Shown: positions 11,840-23,414 of the stretch, piece by piece
Layout of the letters: the number at the start of each line of letters is the position of its first letter
How positions within the stretch are numbered: the first letter of the stretch is position 1
DNA from: Neocallimastix lanati (nom. inval.)
Lineage: Eukaryota > Neocallimastigomycota > Neocallimastigomycetes > Neocallimastigales > Neocallimastigaceae
Direction of reading: 5' to 3'
Length of the DNA: 60,000 nt
Assembly: GCA_016946835.1 (NCBI GenBank)
Contig: JACVTC010000018.1
Coordinates: forward strand, 1,151,501 to 1,211,500
Program-made: the position numbers and the translations under genes
Notes under the pieces: model-generated
Told to the model about the DNA's origin: nothing
Seen by the model: the letters and a program-made list of their open reading frames with translations, nothing else
The model's database searches: none

Positions 11840-13310
11840 TTTATTATAATTCAAATAATTTTTTTATTTTATTTTATTTTATTTTATTTTATTTTATTTT
11901 ATTTTATTTTATTTTATTTTATTTTATTTTATTTTATTTTATTTTATTTTATTTTATTTTATTTTATTTTATTTTATTTTATTTTATTTTATTTTATTCA
12001 ATCTGTACTTATATTTATATTCTACTATTTATTTTATTTTATTTTATTTTATTTTATTTTATTTTATTTTATTTTATTTTATTTTATTTTATTTTATTTT
12101 ATTTTATTTTATTTTATTTTATTTTATTTTATTTTATTTTATTTTATTTTATTTTATTTTATTTTATTTTATTTTATTTTATTTTATTTTATTTTATTTT
12201 ATTTTATTTTATTTTATTTTATTTTATTTTATTTTATTTTATTTTATTTTATTTTATTTTATTTTATTTTATTTTATTTTATTTTATTCAATCTGTACTT
12301 ATATTTATATTCTACTATTTATTTTATTTTATTTTATTTTATTTTATTCAATCTGTACTTCATATTTTTATTTCAACTATTTATTTTATTTTATTTTATT
12401 CAATCTGTACTTCATATTTATATTTCAACTATTTATTTTATTTTATTCATTCTGTACTTCATATTCATATTACAACTATATATTTTATTTTATTCAATCT
12501 GTACTTTATATTTATATTTCAACTATTTATTTTATTTTATTCATTCTGTACTTCATATTTATATTTCAACTATTTATATTATTTTTATTTTATTTTATTT
12601 TATTTTATTCAATCTGTACTTCATATTTTTATTTCAACTATTTATTTTATTTCATTTTATTCATTCTGTACTTCATATTTATATTTCAACTATTTATTTT
12701 ATTTTATTTTATTCATTCTGTACTTCATATTCATATTACAACTATATATTTTATTTTATTCAATCTGTACTTTATATTTATATTTCAACTATTTATTTTA
12801 TTTTATTCATTCTGTACTTCATATTTATATTTCAACTATTTATATTATTTTTATTTTATTTTATTTTATTTTATTTTATTTTATTTTATTTTATTTTATT
12901 TTATTTTATTTTATTCAATCTGTACTTCATATTTTTATTTCAACTATTTATTTTATTTTATTTTATTCATTCTGTACTTCATATTTATATTTCAACTATT
13001 TATTTTATTTTATTTTATTCATTCTGTACTTCATATTTATATTTCAACTATTTATATTATTTTTATTTTATTTTATTTTATTTTATTCAATCTGTACTTC
13101 ATATTTTTATTTCAACTATTTATTTTATTTCATTTTATTCATTCTGTACTTCATATTTATATTTCAACTATTTATATTATTTTTATTTTATTTTATTTTA
13201 TTTTATTCAATCTGTACTTCATATTTTTATTTCAACTATTTATTTTATTTCATTTTATTCATTCTGTACTTCATATTTATATTTCAACTATTTATTTTAT
13301 TTTATTTTAT
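11840..13310. repeat. (TTTTA)n array and 47-bp minisatellite
   Basis: Long perfect TTTTA runs alternate with a 47-bp unit whose core is CAATCTGTACTTCATATTT or CATTCTGTACTTCATATTT followed by CAACTATTTATTTTATTTT. The pentanucleotide is open in two frames and yields FILFY-type pseudo-proteins of over 500 residues, which are artefacts. The same minisatellite is shorter in MULE copy 2 (17210-17610), and single units occur at about 26060-26190, 27070-27110, 34620-34660 and 42415-42450. Confidence 0.95.
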
Positions 13311-14163
13311 ATACTTGTACTTCTATATTATTACATTCTATATTTTTTTCGTTTTATTTTTAAATATTCTTTTTAAAATTCTTATTTCCTTTTTAATATT
13401 TTTTTATCTTATATTTTAAATAAATTTTATATAATACAAAAATCTTTTTTACTCAGGAGCATTATATTTAACTTGATAAGGAAAGATTATTTGAAAATTT
13501 AATTATAAATATTAAATTAAAACTTTTTTTTAGTAATAGTAATAATAACAATAACATTTTTAAACATAAATTTCTATTAAATAATAAATAAATTATTTTA
13601 GATATTTATATTATACAAATCTAATAAACTAACAAAAAGAGCATTACTATTTTTACAAATAGTAAAGTTTTTTTAGAAAGCCTGATAGAAATAATTTAAA
13701 ATATTAATTATTTTCTTTTATAAGTATTATAATACTTAAATATCATTATATATATTTAAAATGTATATTTGAATATTTATTAAAAATATGAAATATACAT
13801 TAAATATATTTTTAAAAAATATATTAATTTAATAATTGGTTTATTTTATAAAAATTATTTATTTATTTATTAATTTACTACAATATAAAATAAAAATAAT
13901 GCGAAATGCAATACATTCATATTTATAATATTTTATAATACTAATATATAATAATAAAGACATCTTTTAATTTTATTTAATAATATTTAATAAAGTAAAA
14001 AATATTTAAAATAAATTTATAAAAAAAATTTTTTTTAATATTTTTAAGCTAACCCTATCAATAAATATTAAATAAATTGCAATATTGAATTTCTTATTAA
14101 ATAAAAAAATTTAATTTTCAATTAATTGTAATTATGATTTTGAAAGGATTTTAATAATTATTT

Positions 14164-15616
14164 TTATTTTGTTTTATTAAAATTAATGATTTCATTATTC
14201 AATCTAATTAAACAATTAAACCAATTTTCGATGATATCATTTTTACTACATCCAATATTTTTTAATTCGGCTTCCATATTTTTATAATATTCAACTAAAA
14301 TATTAATGTCATCGACCCTTTCTGATATTCTGCTCTTTTTTCTCCAAATTCCTTTAATTCTCAAATGGTAATCATAGTAAGATTTGGATTCTTCAAATTG
14401 TATTGTATATATTAATTTATAAAATGAAGGCTTTTTTACAAATAATTTTTTTAAATAACTGTTATAAGATTCTGAAGCATTATTTGTTATGTGGTCTATA
14501 TTATTGTAATAATTCCAATATTTTATATTATAGATATTTAGAAATGTTTTCTCAAAATAATCTAAAAAATTCAAAAATTGGGAACAGGTAGATTTATATC
14601 TCATGCATGTATTTTTAATTTTATTAAAAATATCAGGTATGTATTCAATATTAATAAAACATAAATTAGAAATCGCTTTATAATAAGTATTTAAAATATT
14701 ATGATCTTTCACTTCCTTGTAACATAATTTATTTTTTTTTTGTCATTAATAATCTTTTATAATCTTTTATAATGCCAAAAACAATATTTAATATTTATAT
14801 TGGGAAAAATATTTTCCACTGCATTAGATATTCCTTTTTCAAAATCACAATGAAAAATTTTTTCTGAGAAATTAATATTTGCATTATATTTTTTTTTATT
14901 TCATTAAATAATATTTCGTAAGTTGTTTGTTCTTTGTTTTTTAATATTGACATGGAAGTAGTGTAAAAACAATTTAATTCTGTAACATAAGTTCTGGTAA
15001 TGAATACTTGATAACTATTAGTTGGAGCTATTAAAAATGTACCATCAGCAAATATATGTTTATTCTTCATAAATAATTTTGCTTGGAATGGTGATTGAAA
15101 AATTATTATATTAGAATTTTTGAATATCATAAAGTATTCACCTCTTATTGTTTTATAATATTCAGATACATTAGGAACTTCATCAAATGTTTTTACATTA
15201 GGAAATAATTGTTTGTTTTTATATCTTGTTATTTGGGATTTAATTGTTTTATATTCAGGGCATATATATCCTATTTCTTGAGAAATTTTATTATATATGC
15301 GTTTTGATTTTATATCAGAAGGAATCAAACTTTTTTTTATTTCATCTTTAATTTTATGTTTTATTAATGATTTGGATGCATTAATTTCATTACCAGGATG
15401 ATTATGTGAAGAATCATAATTTAAAACCTCTTTATTATCATTTAAAATAATAAAAGACTTACATTTATTTAATGTTTTATATTCTGTACATCTATATATT
15501 TTTGTATTATCTTTTTTTAATTTTGAAAAATTATATTTAAATTTTCGATCTATAATTATTTGCTCTTTTCCTCGATTTGTTTCACTTATATCAATTTTTA
15601 GATTTCCCTCCATCAA
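14164..15616 (-). pseudogene. MULE transposase with FLYWCH-type N-terminus, frameshifted
   Basis: The N-terminal part (15616-14795, 273 residues) starts at a double ATG. Around residues 25-90 it has a FLYWCH-like zinc-binding pattern (YRCTEYKTLNKCKS ... SHNHPG), and then the start of the MULE transposase core with FADGTFLIAP carrying the first catalytic Asp. Compared with copy 2, an 11-bp deletion near 14890 throws the frame, so the region with the second Asp (HCDFEKG in copy 2) is lost. A 10-bp tandem duplication (AATCTTTTAT) plus one T near 14740-14770 adds a second shift. The C-terminal part resumes at 14712-14164 with NNASESYNSYLKK, holding the likely third acidic residue. Family membership is clear; activity is not expected. 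Confidence 0.85.
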
Positions 15617-15699
15617 AATTTTTAATATAAATATTAATAAATATGAAATATTTATTTTTTATTTTTTATTTAATATGTATTTTCAATTTTTTTAAAAAT

Positions 15700-16195
15700 T
15701 AGAGTTATAAATATAAATAAATATGAAAATATTTTATTTTATTTCAAGAAAATTACTAAAAAAATATTTATCTTTTTTTTTTTTTTATTTTATTTTTTCA
15801 TTATAAAATAAAATATTTATTTAATTATTATTTATTTATATAATAAAAAATTACAGTTATAAACATAAATAAATATGAAAATATTTTATTTTATTTCAAG
15901 AAAATTACTAAAAAAATATTTATCTTTTTTTTTTTTTATTTTATTTTTTCATTATAAAATAAAATATTTATTTAATTATTATTTATTTATATAATAAAAA
16001 ATTACAGTTATAAACATAAATAAATATGAAAATATTTTATTTTATTTCAAGAAAATTACTAATAAAATATTTTATTTCAAGAAAATTACTAAAAAAATAT
16101 TTATCTTTTCTTTTTTTTATTTTATTTTTTTATTATAAAATAAAATATTTATTTAATTATTATTTATTTATTTATTTATATAATAAAAAATTACA
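15700..16195. repeat. Tandem repeats in MULE right arm, about 150-bp unit
   Basis: Three successive units, each beginning near TTACAGTTATAAA(C/T)ATAAA and containing ATTTCAAGAAAATTACTAA then a T-run and ATTATAAAATAAAATATTT. The same units occur in copy 2 at about 19450-19800. The following 16220-16350 is a T-rich ATTTTTTT run. Confidence 0.8.
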
Positions 16196-16519
16196 GCTAT
16201 AAATATAAATAAAAATGAAATATTTTATTTTATTTTTTTTGTATTTATTTTTTTAATCTTTTTTATTTTTTTTATTTTTTTTTTATTTTTAATTTTTTTT
16301 ATTTTTTTTATTTTTTTATTTTTTTTATTTTTTTATTTTTTTATTTTTTTATTTTTATTATCAAATATATATTAAATTATGAAATTATTATAAAATAAAA
16401 TATTTATTTAATTATTATTTAATTATTTATTTATATAAAAAAATTTATATATAATACGCCATCTCAAAAACATGTGGCTTATATTTATTCACGTGCGGTT
16501 CCGAAACGCGCTCACACTC

Positions 16520-16528
16520 GTTGTAAAC
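16520..16528. repeat. Internal junction 9-mer GTTGTAAAC (inverted target repeat)
   Basis: The nine bases between the two MULE copies are the exact reverse complement of the outer target duplication GTTTACAAC. The flanking CACTC and GGGGAGAGTG are the facing transposon termini. Confidence 0.85.
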
Positions 16529-17209
16529 GGGGAGAGTGTGGTGCGTTTCGGAATGTGGCTTTAAATAATTTTACATAAATTTTCATTTAGGAATGTGGCT
16601 TATATTATTTTTATAAATTTTTATTTATGAATATAATATTAAAAGCATTATAATAAAATGGCACATATAATTTCTTTGAAAAAATAATTATTAAAAATAT
16701 TTAAAATGTGATATATTTCAAAAAAAATGATGATTTACATTCGCCATATTCTGAAAATTTTTATTTATTTATTAATTTATTCATTTATTTATTTAATAAT
16801 AATATTTATTAATATTTTTTTTTTTATACTATTTTTTAATTATAAAGTTTGTTTATTATATGGAAATATAATAATTTACATTAATTTAAAATACTGTAAA
16901 AATTATAATAAAATTCATGTTAATATATATGAATATGCTATATCATTTACTTTATTATATAATTTATTTGTTGCTAAATTCAGTTTTTATATTAATTTCA
17001 TATTAATATCTTATTTATTTTATTTTATCATATTATATATTATTATTTCACTGCATATTTATTTATTTTATATTATTTTATTTTGTTTCGATTGATACTT
17101 GCAATTTATTATAATTCACATATTTATATTATTTATTTTATTTTATTAGTACTTGTATTTTTATTATAATTCAAATAATTTTTTTATTTTATTATATTTC
17201 ATATTGATT

Positions 17210-17610
17210 TTATTTTATTTTATTTTATTTTATTTTATTTTATTTTATTTTATTTTATTTTATTTTATTTTATTTTATTTTATTTTATTTTATTTTATTT
17301 TATTTTATTTTATTTTATTTTATTCAATCTGTACTTCATATTTATATTTCAACTATTTATTTTATTTTATTCATTCTGTACTTCATATTTATATTTCAAC
17401 TATTTATTTTATTTTATTCATTCTGTACTTCATATTTATATTTCAACTATTTATTTTATTTTATTCATTCTGTACTTCATATTTATATTTCAACTATTTA
17501 TTTTATTTTATTCATTCTGTACTTCATATTTATATTTCAACTATTTATTTTATTTTATTCATTCTGTACTTCATATTTATATTTCAACTATTTATTTTAT
17601 TTTATATACT
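17210..17610. repeat. (TTTTA)n and 47-bp minisatellite in MULE copy 2
   Basis: A TTTTA run (about 17210-17323), then regular 47-bp units; CATTCTGTACTTC starts at 17372, 17419, 17466 and onward. The open frames here are repeat artefacts. Confidence 0.95.
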
Positions 17611-18462
17611 TGTACTTCTATATTATTACATCCTATATTTTTTTCATTTTATTTTTAAATATTCTTTTTAAAATTCTTATTTCCTTTTTAATATTTTTTT
17701 ATCTAATATTTTAAATAAATTTTATATAATACAAAAATCTTTTTTACTCAGGAGCACTATATTTAACTTGATGTGGAAAGATTATTTGAAAATTTAATTA
17801 TAAATATCAAATTAAAACTTTTTTTTAGTAATACTAATATTAACAATAACATTTTTAAACATAAATTTCTATTAAATAATAAATAAATTATTTTAGATAT
17901 TTATATTATACAAATCTAATAAACTAACAAAAAGAGCATTACTATTTTTACAAATAGTAAAGTTTTTTTAGAAAGTCTGATAGAAATAATTTAAAATATT
18001 AATTATTTTCTTTTATAAGTATTATAATACTTAAATATCATTATATATATTTAAAATGTATATTTGAATATTTATTAAAAATATGAAATATACATTAAAT
18101 ATATTTTTAAAAAATATATTAATTTAATAATTGGTTTATTTTATAAAAATTTTTTATTTATCTATTAATTCACTACAATATAAAATAAAAATAATGCGAA
18201 ATGCAATATATTCGTATTTTTAATATTTTATAATACTAATATATAATAATAAAGACATCTTTTAATATATTTTTATTTAATAATATTTAATAAAGTAAAA
18301 AATATTTAAAATAAATTTATAAAAAAATTTTTTTTAATATTTTTAAGCTAACCCTATCAATAAATATTAAATAAATTTCAATATTGAATTTCTTATTAAA
18401 TAAAAAAATTTAATTATCAATTAATAATAATTATGATTTTGAAAGGATTTTAATAATTATTT

Positions 18463-19405
18463 TTATTTTGTTTTATTAAAATTATTGATTTCATTATTCA
18501 ATCTAATTAAACAATTAAACCAATTTTCGATGATATCATTTTTACTACATCCAATATTTTTTAATTTGGCTTCCATATTTTTATAATATTCAACTAAAAT
18601 ATTAATTTCATCGACCCTTTCTGATATTCTGCTCTTTTTTCTCCAAATTCCTTTAATTCTCATTTGGTAATCATAGTAAGATTTGGATTCTTCAAATTGT
18701 ATTGTGTATATTAATTTATAAAATGAAGGCCTTTTTACAAATAAATTTTTTAAATAACTGTTATAAGATTCTGAAGCATTATTTGTTATGTGGTCTATAT
18801 TATTGTAATAATTCCAATATTTTATATTTTAGATATTTAGAAATGTTTTCTCAAAATAATCTAAAAAATTCAAAAATTGGGAACAGGTAGATTCATATCT
18901 CATGCATGTATTTTTAATTTTATTAAAAATATCAGGTATGTATTCAATATTAATATAACATAAATTAGAAATCGCTTTATAATAAATATTTAAAATATTA
19001 TGATCTTTCACTTCCTTGTAACATAATTTATTTTTTTTTGTCATTAATAATCTTTTATAATGCCAAAAACAATATTTAATATTTATATTGGGAAAAATAT
19101 TTTCCACTGCATTAGATATTCCTTTTTCAAAATCACAATGAAAAATTTTTTCTGAGAAATTAATATTTGCATTATATTTAATTATATTTTTTTTTATTTC
19201 ATTAAATAATATTTCGTAAGTTATTTGTTCTTTGTTTTTTAATATTGAATGGAAGTAGTCTAAAAACAATTTAATTCTGTAACATAAGTTCTGGTAATGA
19301 ATACTTGATAACTATTAGTTGGAGCTATTAAAAATGTACCATCAACAAATATATGTTTATTCTCCATAAATAATTTTGCTTGGAATGGTGATTGAAAAAT
19401 TATTA
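18463..19405 (-). pseudogene. MULE transposase, 5'-truncated and interrupted
   Basis: The frame 19269-18829 keeps the core segment missing from copy 1 (INFSEKIFHCDFEKG ... CFWHYKRLLMTKKNK) and then meets a TAA at 18829-18831, where copy 1 has TAT. The same frame continues to 18463 with DHITNNASESYNS and INILVEYYKNMEAK. Upstream of 19269 a 2-bp deletion shifts the frame, and at about 19402 homology to copy 1 jumps over the FLYWCH half. The lesions differ from those in copy 1. Confidence 0.85.
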
Positions 19406-20118
19406 TTTTTTATTTTTTATTTAATATGTATTTTCAATTTTTTTAAAAATTACAGTTATAAATATAAATAAATATGAAAATATTTTATTTTATTTCAAGA
19501 AAATTACTAAAAAAATATTTATCTTTTTTTTTTTTTTATTTTATTTTTTCATTATAAAATAAAATTTTTATTTAATTATTATTTATTTATATAATAAAAA
19601 ATTACAGTTATAAATATAAATAAATATGAAAATATTTTATTTTATTTCAAGAAAATTACTAATAAAATATTTTATTTTATTTCAAGAAAATTACTAAAAA
19701 AATGATCTTTTCTTTTTTTTATTTTATATTTTTATTATAAAATAAAATATTTATTTAATTATTATCTATCTATTTATTTATTTATTTATTTATATAATTA
19801 AAAATTACAGTTATAAATATAAATAAATATGAAAATATTTTATTTTATTTTTTTTGTATTTTATTTTTTTAATCTTTTTTATTTTTTTTATTTTTTTTTT
19901 TTTTTTTAATTTTTTTTTATTTTTTTTATTTTTTTATTTTTTCATTTTTTTATTTATTATCAAATATATATTAAATTATGAAATTATTATATAATAAAAT
20001 ATTTATTTAATTATTATTTAATTATTTATTTATATAAAAAAATTTATATATAATACGCCATCTCAAAAAACATGTGGCTTATATATATTCACGTGCGGTT
20101 CGGAAACGCGCTCTCCCC

Positions 20119-20127
20119 GTTTACAAC
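20119..20127 (+). repeat. 9-bp target site duplication, right (GTTTACAAC)
   Basis: Direct repeat of 11138-11146. The next bases (ATATCTATATTA...) match the right-hand side of the unfilled site at 6466. Confidence 0.85.
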
Positions 20128-21402
20128 ATATCTATATTAAATTCAATTATTCAAATTAATTATATAATTAAATTTATCCTTATATTTTATTATGATTTAT
20201 ATTACTATATTATTACTATCTTATAATTAAATATTATTATTATGTAACTTACAAAGTATAAAAGAAAGATGTAAAAATCTATCTTTTATGTTCTTTGTGA
20301 GGTTATTGTAAAATTACCTTAATAGTAATATATTATAGATATTTTATTATTAAATAAAATAAACAAATTTAAAATTAAATTAATTTGATAGTTCTAATTA
20401 TCAAAGTTTATTATAAATAAATTTTTATTAAACTAAACATTTAAATATTTATTATTATTATTATATATCTATATAGTATATTACTATATAGACATATCGA
20501 CTTAGTGAATATTTTTTAATAAAACATATTATTTTATTTAAATTTAAACTATAAATTATATCAAAATCTTAACATAATTTGTTAAAGTTTTGTGATAATT
20601 TGGTCTTAACGATTAGGTCAAGATGCCAAATTATAGTAATTAATTAATAATTTAATTTTATTCTTATTTAAAACATATTGTTATTAGTAAATTTTATTAT
20701 TAAGTTTTCTTATTCAAAATATAAATTTTATTTAATCTTAATAATATTTTATTACATTATTATTTTATATAATTATTACTATAATTTAAATTACAATAAT
20801 CCTACAAAGGATTAATCAAAAGATTTAAACATGTATTTATATAAAATAATTCTTTATATTAATCTTAGTAAAATTTATCATTAAAATATATTTTAAATAA
20901 AGTTCTAATAAAACATAAATCTTAAAGATTGAATTTCTTAATTATAAAACTTTATATGTGTAAATAATTATTTAATTTAATTAATTGTTATAATTATTAA
21001 TAAACATCTTGACCTGACCAATTTAACTCAAAATTTTGAGAATTCTTACGAAACTCAATCCGTAACCTTTCTCATAACCTTAACTAACAAAAAAATTTAA
21101 CATTGTCAGGTGTTAAGATTTTAATATAATTTATATTTTATATTTAAATAATATAATATGTTTTATTAAAAAAGATTTACTAGGTTGATATAACTATATA
21201 GTAATATGCTATATAGACATAAAGTAATAATAAATAATATATTTAAATAAATTGGTTTAATAAATATTTATTTATGATTAACATTATTAATTAAAATTAT
21301 TTGATAAAAGTAATGTATAAAATAATTTTCATTAAATTAAGAAAATTTAAAAAATTAAAAAATATAAGCAAAAAAAAAAAATATTTCAAAAAAGAAAATA
21401 AT
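20128..21402. repeat. Rearranged second copies of left-hand repeat blocks
   Basis: 20128-20575 matches 6466-6915 and includes the hairpin 20248-20301, whose terminal arm carries one mismatch (CTTTGTGAG). 20579-20850 matches about 9450-9720. 20850-21350 matches 7800-8345. Three blocks from different places are fused here, ending at the second tRNA. No gene seen. Confidence 0.75.
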
Positions 21403-21474
21403 TAGCAGCGCTATGTTTCGATCATACGACCTGTGGGTTATGAGCCCACCACGCTTCCACTGCGCTACGCTGCT
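21403..21474 (-). tRNA. tRNA-Met (CAT), second copy with T-stem mismatch
   Basis: Same 72-nt sequence as 8357-8428 except one base: in the transcript the T stem reads GTATG against CATAG instead of CATAC, so its outermost pair becomes G-G. Acceptor, D and anticodon arms are intact. Minus-strand T runs lie about 30 nt downstream. It sits at the end of a duplicated block, so it arose with that duplication. It may be functional with a weakened T arm or may be a decaying copy. Confidence 0.85.
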
Positions 21475-21540
21475 ATTTTACGATTTTAAAAATTATTGAT
21501 ACTTTTTGTAGGTAAATTGCCTTTTTTATAATAATTTTGT

Positions 21541-21865
21541 CTGTCACGAATACTAGTGGATTTAATATTAAAATTCACTATTAGATCAATTGAAATTTAA
21601 TTTCCTTAATGACAAAAATTATTTTAATTCGATTTTAATTATAAAAATAAATATTACAAACATTAAATAATTAGAAACCAAAGGGTTTGGACTCATTAAT
21701 TAAAGATAATTTAATTTAATTTAACCCTTAAGAAATTGACAAAAATAACCTGGAGAAAAATAACTATATCACGACAAAAAATGGAAATATTATATTAATA
21801 TTCACGCTAAAATTATATTCATTAGAATATTTATTAGATAGCTGCGGTCGAGAACTACAGCATAT
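21541..21865. other. Unique insert between duplicated blocks; possible solo LTR
   Basis: It interrupts the match between 7028-7260 and 21490-21985. It starts CTGTCACGAATACTAGTGG and ends GAGAACTACAGCA, which has the TG...CA look of a retroelement LTR. A target duplication could not be found, and some host sequence is replaced rather than merely split, so the assignment is weak. Confidence 0.3.
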
Positions 21866-22079
21866 GTTAATTTCAACCTTATTGGACAACTAGGAGATAA
21901 GTTATTGGACTTTAAAGAAAATTTAAATATAAAAAAATAATTTAATTATTTTAAATAAGACCCTAAATTATTAGTTAGAAATTTATATAGATAAAATCTA
22001 TTAACTTAAAATTATATTATTTGGTTTAAATAAATTCAAAATTTTCATTATTTTAAATGATAAATAGGAAATTTTAAAA

Positions 22080-22470
22080 TATGAAAGTTTATATGATCAT
22101 CTTAGAAAAAGAATTTGATGCATCTATATCAATTATAAAAAATATATATGAAAGATGAAATTAGAAAAAGTTCACAAATAATGCCTTTGAATCTTATAAA
22201 TTATTATTTAAGTTGCTTATTTTCAAAAAACACAGTCAAATTATACCATAAATATTGATGTATCATTATATCCCTATACCAACGAAAGAAGAAAGTTTGG
22301 CGTATGGAACAAACAATAGAGAAAAACATAAATTAGATTTTATAAAATTAAAAATATTATTGAATGTTACAAGAAAATGGAACGATTTTTAATTGGTAAT
22401 GAAAGTAATAGTAGCCATATTGCTGGATTATGGTTTGAATGTTGAATTAATTTAAATAATAAAATTAAAT
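22080..22470 (+). pseudogene. Degraded MULE transposase C-terminal relic
   Basis: Broken plus-strand reading contains TNNAFESYK, NIIECYKKMERFLIGNES and WFEC-stop-INLNNKIK. These line up in order with ITNNASESYN, INILVEYYKNMEAELKN and WFNCLIRLNNEI of the transposases at 14.2 and 18.5 kb. Several stops and frame changes are present. It is more diverged than the tandem pair, so it is from an older insertion. Confidence 0.65.
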
Positions 22471-23055
22471 AAAAATTAAATTTATTTTTCTAACCTTTAA
22501 TAAAGTAAAATTATAATTAAATCTATGTAATTAATTATTAATTTTAGTTAATTTTTAATAATTAAATTATAATTAAACCATTATATAAAACATATACTCA
22601 TTTTTTTTAGTATCTATATCAATATTTAATTATTAATATTATAATACCATTATCAAAATAAATATTTTATATTTTATTATTATAATACTTTTATTAATAT
22701 CAATATCAATTTTTTTTAGTAATATTATTAAAAATATAAAAATTTATTTTTTATTTTATTAATATACTTATATTTACCATTAAATATACCATAAAATAAA
22801 ATGTTTTTATATTTTATTGAAATTAAATCAATTTTTAATTGAAAATTAATACTTTTAAAATAATTAATCGATACAATAAAGTTCTGTCAAATACTATTTA
22901 GTTTTTTCTTTTTATTAACTAATAATTATATATAAATATCGTATTTTTCTAATATATATATTACTTTTTTTTTTTATACTAGACTATTTATAAATATCTC
23001 TCCTATTAAAAAAATGAAATAATTTTAACAAGGATTTTATATAACAGTATATTAT

Positions 23056-23102
<47 letters not shown>

Positions 23103-23410
23103 TGTATTATTAGTAAATATCTTTTTAATAAAATTTCTTAAATATTAAAATATTATTATTATTTTTAAGATTTTATAAAATATTCTGTTAAGAATTTAAA
23201 AAGTGTAAAGATTAATTAATTATTTAAATATTATTTTTTAAATTTAATAATTATATTTTAAATTATTATTAATATTTATTTTTTATAAAATATTAAATAT
23301 ATATTTTTAAAAGTTAGAATTTAAACATAAAATAAAATAATTTAACATACGTTTTAAGCGTTTGATAATGAATACTTATTATATACATATTTATATAATT
23401 TATTATATAT
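22471..23410. other. AT-rich intergenic DNA
   Basis: Low-complexity sequence with a T run of nearly 40 at about 23060-23096. No exon-like sequence. Confidence 0.5.
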
Positions 23411-23414
23411 ATAT

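Larger units (their letters stand above)
11147..16519 (-). mobile_element. Mutator-like DNA transposon (MULE), copy 1
   Basis: A 5.4-kb element. The left end reads GGGGGTGGTGCGTTTCGGAA and the right end, read inward, GAGTGTGAGCGCGTTTCGGA, so the termini share GCGTTTCGGAA. A second inward motif, ATGTGGCTT, lies near both ends. In order it contains a T-rich left arm, a (TTTTA)n/47-bp minisatellite block (11840-13310), a broken transposase on the minus strand (14164-15616) and a right arm of roughly 150-bp tandem repeats (about 15700-16195). Copy 2 follows at once (16529-20118) in the same orientation and is near-identical outside the arrays. Frameshifts in the transposase suggest it is not autonomous. 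Confidence 0.85.
16529..20118 (-). mobile_element. Mutator-like DNA transposon (MULE), copy 2, internally deleted
   Basis: Left end GGGGAGAGTGTGGTGCGTTT; right end, read inward, GGGGAGAGCGCGTTTCCGAA. It is 3.6 kb and collinear with copy 1 but has a much shorter (TTTTA)n/47-bp array (17210-17610) and lacks about 550 bp corresponding to 15100-15645 of copy 1, which removes the transposase N-terminus. It is followed by GTTTACAAC at 20119-20127 and by sequence matching the right side of the unfilled site at 6466. Confidence 0.85.

Noticed and set aside
11771-13419. Two overlapping ORFs of about 530 residues made of FILFY repeats
   Set aside because: They are translations of a (TTTTA)n array plus the 47-bp minisatellite. 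The pentanucleotide is stop-free in these frames, and the same pseudo-protein appears wherever the array occurs (17153-17671, 26123-26498, 42293-42886).
15700-16195. Regular repeats that might suggest a CRISPR array
   Set aside because: The units are directly abutting, A/T-only, lack unique spacers and lie inside a transposon arm in a eukaryotic sequence.
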